From Amycolatopsis mediterranei (GTDB lineage: Bacteria; Actinomycetota; Actinomycetes; Mycobacteriales; Pseudonocardiaceae), in the NCBI RefSeq assembly GCF_026017845.1, contig NZ_CP100416.1:10200081-10264080 (forward strand): a DNA stretch of 64,000 nt, written 5' to 3'. A model generated the notes under the pieces. That model worked only from the letters and a program-made list of their open reading frames with translations. It searched no databases and had not been told where the DNA came from. Position numbers and translations under genes: made by a program. Positions within the stretch are counted from its first letter, which is position 1. The number at the start of each line of letters is the position of its first letter. This document shows, one piece after another, positions 61,380 to 64,000 of this stretch.

Positions 61380-62139
61380 CCTGGAACCCGGCCGGCACCG
61401 GAGCGGTCGGCAGGAACTGCTGGTGCAGCTTAAGCCAGGTCCCGTCGGAGATCACCTGCTTGAGCCCGCTGTCGATCTTGCCGAGCAGCTCGGCGTTGCC
61501 CTTCTTGACCGCGAACCCGTGCGGCACGTCCGTGACGAAGCTCTTCACGACCACCAGCTTGGCGTCCGGGTTGTCGGCGACGTTCTTCTCGGCGATGGAC
61601 TGGTCCAGGATGTACGCGTCGACCGCGCCGCTCTTCAACGCGGTCAGCGCGGCGGCGTAGTCGGGGAAGCGCACGGCCTGCGCCGACGGGACCGTGCTGG
61701 TCAGCCAGTGGTCGCCGACGGTCGCCTGGATGACGGCGACGCGCTGGCCGGCCAGGCCTTTTTCGTCGGTGACCGGCGTGCCCTGCTTGGCCTGGATGCT
61801 CATCGTTTCGAAGTCGTAGGCCGCCGAGAAGTCGACCGTCTTCTTGCGCTCGTCGGTCTGCGCGATCGCCGAGCTGGCGATGTCGTAGCGGCCCGACGCG
61901 ACCTGCCCGAGCAGCGCCGAGAAGTCGGTCGCGGCGAACTCCAGCTTGAGGTTCTGCTTGGCCGCGATGGCCTTGAGCAACTCGTTGTCGAAGCCGGTGT
62001 AGTTGCCGTCCTTGAGGTAGATGTTCGGCGGCGCATCGCTCAGCGTGCCCACGCGCAGCGTCGCGGAAGCGCTGTCCGAGCCGCCGCACGCGGTCAGCGT
62101 GAGCGCGGCCGCCAGCACGGTGACGATCAGCTTCTTCAT
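61357..62139 (-). CDS. Amino-acid-binding lipoprotein 2 (family 3)
   Basis: 260 residues. Lipobox LTAC; family 3 fold with DGNYTGFDNELLKAIAAK and YDIASSAIAQTDERKKTVDFS. Very similar to proteins 1 and 3 in most blocks. Its C-terminal seven residues come from repeat R1; protein 1 ends instead in EFKAGQ. Starts 1 base after protein 3. Confidence 0.93.
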   Translation of the reverse strand: MKKLIVTVLAAALTLTACGGSDSASATLRVGTLSDAPPNIYLKDGNYTGFDNELLKAIAAKQNLKLEFAATDFSALLGQVASGRYDIASSAIAQTDERKKTVDFSAAYDFETMSIQAKQGTPVTDEKGLAGQRVAVIQATVGDHWLTSTVPSAQAVRFPDYAAALTALKSGAVDAYILDQSIAEKNVADNPDAKLVVVKSFVTDVPHGFAVKKGNAELLGKIDSGLKQVISDGTWLKLHQQFLPTAPVPAGFQGYQSGQK

Positions 62140-62140
62140 G

Positions 62141-62959
62141 TCACGCCCCCAGGTTCTTCACGGTCAGGCCGGGCCCGCCCTGCTGCAGTTCCTTCGACAG
62201 CGGCGTGTTCTTGTAGAACTGCCCGTAGATGCGGGCGACCGTGCCATCCGCGACGGCCTTCGCGAGGCCGTCGTTCAGCTTGTTCAGCAGTTCGGTGTTC
62301 TTCTTGGCCACCGCGAACGCCGACGGCGTGTCCTTGTCCTCGACCGTGTACCCGAGCTCGAGCGGGACGTTCGGGTTCTGGTCCAGGTACTTCTGCCCGA
62401 TGTCCTGCGGCACGACCCAGCCGTCGAGGGTGCCGTTCTTCAGCTGCGCGAAGCCCGCGTTGTAGTCCGGGAAGCGGACGACCTGGGCGCCGGCGACCTT
62501 GCCCGCGAACTCGTCCTGCACCGAACCCTGGACCACGCCGAGGCGCTTGCCGCCCAGCGCACCCGTGTCCTTCAGGTTCGCGCCCTTCGCCGTGACGACC
62601 GTGGTGAAGCCGGTGTTGTAGCCGTTGGAGAAGGCGACCGTTTTCTTGCGGGCCTCGGTGCTGGAGATCGTCGAGCTGCCGATGTCGAACTTGCCGCCCG
62701 CGACGCCGGCGAGCAGGCTGGAGAACTCGGTGCCGACGAACTCGACCTCGAAGCCTTCACGCTTGGCGATGTCGCGCAGCAACTCGTTGTCGTAGCCGGT
62801 GAACCGCCCGTTCTCCAGGTAGATCGACGGCGGGGCGTCGCTCAGCGTCCCGACGCGCAGGGTGGCCGGCCCCGCGTCGGAGCCACCGCAGGCGGCGAGG
62901 GTCAACGTCAGCGCGCCCGCGGTGACGGCCGCGGCGATTTTCGACAGCGTGGATCTCAT
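62141..62959 (-). CDS. Amino-acid-binding lipoprotein 3 (family 3), first gene of the operon
   Basis: 272 residues from ATG 62959 (GGAAG 5 bases upstream; the longer frame to 62986 is less likely). Lipobox LAAC. Same fold as the next two (GRFTGYDNELLRDIAKR, FDIGSSTISSTEARKKTVAFS) but more diverged, with a different ligand-pocket region. It leads the operon. Confidence 0.92.
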   Translation of the reverse strand: MRSTLSKIAAAVTAGALTLTLAACGGSDAGPATLRVGTLSDAPPSIYLENGRFTGYDNELLRDIAKREGFEVEFVGTEFSSLLAGVAGGKFDIGSSTISSTEARKKTVAFSNGYNTGFTTVVTAKGANLKDTGALGGKRLGVVQGSVQDEFAGKVAGAQVVRFPDYNAGFAQLKNGTLDGWVVPQDIGQKYLDQNPNVPLELGYTVEDKDTPSAFAVAKKNTELLNKLNDGLAKAVADGTVARIYGQFYKNTPLSKELQQGGPGLTVKNLGA

Positions 62960-63110
62960 CGCTTCTTCCAGAGGTCGGCGCCCCAAGGGCGCGAGGAAAG
63001 CACGTCAGGTCACTGGGTAGACGTCCTGACGCTCCGGGTTCGTGCGATCGAGATTAGGGATTTCGCCCGTTCGAGTGGATTCGTTCCAATCCGTGGACTC
63101 GTGCGTCAGC

Positions 63111-64000
63111 TCACAGGATCGGCTGCGGGACGTACCCCGTGGCCTCGGGGAACCGCTCGAGGACGTGGGTGACGCGCTCGGCCACCTGCGCGACCTGCCG
63201 CCCGGCCGTGCCGGTGAACGAAATCCGGTCGGCGAGGAGTTTGTCCAGCTCACCGCGGTCGAGCGGGATGCGGTCGTCGGCCGCGAACCGGTCGAGGAGG
63301 TCGTTCTCGGCGCGGCCTTCGCGCATCTCGAGCGCGACGGCGACCGCGTGCTCCTTGATCGCTTCGTGGGCCGTCTCACGCCCGACGCCGCCGCGGACCG
63401 ACGCCATGAGCACCTTCGTCGTGGTGAGGAAGGGCAGGTAGCGATCAAGCTCACGCTCGATCACCGCCGGGAAGGCGCCGAACTCGGCGAGCACGGTGAG
63501 GAACGTCTCCAGCAGGCCGTCGAGGGCGAAGAAACTGTCCGGCAGCGCGACCCGGCGGACGACCGAGTCGGAGACGTCGCCCTCGTTCCACTGGTCGCCG
63601 GCCAGCTCGCCGATCATCGACAGGTAGCCGCGCAGCACGACGGCCAGGCCGTTCACCCGCTCGCACGAGCGGGTGTTCATCTTGTGCGGCATGGCGGACG
63701 AGCCGACCTGGCCGGGCTTGAAGCCCTCGGTGACCAGCTCGTGCCCGGCCATCAGCCGGATCGTCTTGGCCAGGCTGGACGGCGCCGCGGCGAGCTGGAC
63801 CACAGTGGACAGCACGTCGAAGTCGAGCGAGCGCGGGTACACCTGGCCGACGCTGACGAACCGCCGGTTGAACCCGAGGTGCTGCATCACGCGATCCTCG
63901 AGCTGGTCCAAAGTGGACTCGTCGCCGAGCAGGTCGAGCATGTCCTGCGCGGTGCCGACCGGGCCCTTGATGCCGCGCAGCGGGTAGCGCTCGATGAGGT
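63111..64000 (-). CDS. purB: Adenylosuccinate lyase PurB, 5' end outside the window
   Basis: The last 296 residues are visible. The fumarase/lyase signature SSAMPHKMNTRSCERVNGL holds the catalytic Ser loop; further blocks are QWNEGDVSDSVVRRVALPD and TTKVLMASVRGGVGRETAHE. The frame continues to the window edge (LRGIKGPVGTAQDMLDLLGD). It acts twice in purine synthesis, cleaving SAICAR and adenylosuccinate. Confidence 0.95.
   Translation of the reverse strand, partial: LIERYPLRGIKGPVGTAQDMLDLLGDESTLDQLEDRVMQHLGFNRRFVSVGQVYPRSLDFDVLSTVVQLAAAPSSLAKTIRLMAGHELVTEGFKPGQVGSSAMPHKMNTRSCERVNGLAVVLRGYLSMIGELAGDQWNEGDVSDSVVRRVALPDSFFALDGLLETFLTVLAEFGAFPAVIERELDRYLPFLTTTKVLMASVRGGVGRETAHEAIKEHAVAVALEMREGRAENDLLDRFAADDRIPLDRGELDKLLADRISFTGTAGRQVAQVAERVTHVLERFPEATGYVPQPIL

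Overview
The window looks like the chromosome of a high-GC actinomycete of the Pseudonocardiaceae, most likely Amycolatopsis or a close relative. This rests on GC-rich third codon positions, frequent GTG starts, many starts that sit 5-8 bases behind a TANNNT -10 box (leaderless mRNAs), a mycothiol gene, a GlnR regulator, DUF397/XRE pairs and a purine/sulfur gene order matching the Mycobacterium tuberculosis Rv0777-Rv0822 block. No rRNA, tRNA, CRISPR array or replication origin is visible.

Layout. 1-6.9 kb: the end of an LCP ligase gene with a long repetitive N-terminus, then phoU facing the pstSCAB phosphate transporter; phoU and pstS carry PHO boxes with the same spacing to their -10 boxes. 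7-8.8 kb: mshD and glnR. 8.9-12.2 kb: an LmeA-like protein, a thioredoxin, and a sulfur operon (DUF4395, rhodanese, SseC) behind a small Cys-rich leader peptide. 12.2-20 kb: a 32-residue membrane peptide, nitrobindin, 5-oxoprolinase subunits B and C, pabC, ygfZ, an RsiG-type c-di-GMP anti-sigma factor, asparaginase and DUF3073. 20-25.5 kb: a hydroxyacyl-CoA dehydrogenase and an ECF vitamin transporter operon with a secreted companion protein. 25.6-31.5 kb: an oxidoreductase, VanZ, an acetyltransferase, ArfB, purM and purF. 31.5-39.6 kb is accessory: a DUF397/XRE/methyltransferase module with clear palindromic operators, two tandem GH25 lysozymes, and membrane proteins. 39.65-40.72 kb is a decayed IS30-family element with both terminal inverted repeats.

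40.8-48.1 kb: purL, a two-gene ABC exporter whose ATPase halves are degenerate in complementary ways, then purQ and purS. 48.2-55.9 kb: a GMC oxidoreductase, an aldehyde dehydrogenase, an MFS transporter facing an ArsR-type regulator across a perfect operator, a phosphatase, a metallo-hydrolase and a deacetylase-like protein. 55.9-64 kb: a flavin reductase, purC (its frame reads on into the next gene), a SAM hydrolase overlapping a MOSC protein antisense, an amino-acid ABC importer with three tandem binding proteins, and the end of purB.

The most unusual signals not explained by genes are two families of intergenic repeats. R1 is a 94-bp nested palindrome: full copies at 15.8 and 61.3 kb, a half copy at 8.0 kb, two of the three running into the 3' end of a coding sequence. 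R2 is a 25-base block followed after 25-26 bases by a TTGTCCACA (DnaA-box-like) word: copies at 43.3, 47.1 and 50.0 kb, with a solo block at 18.6 kb. All purine genes in the window (purM, F, L, Q, S, C, B) lie on the minus strand, spread over 35 kb and interrupted by lineage-specific genes.
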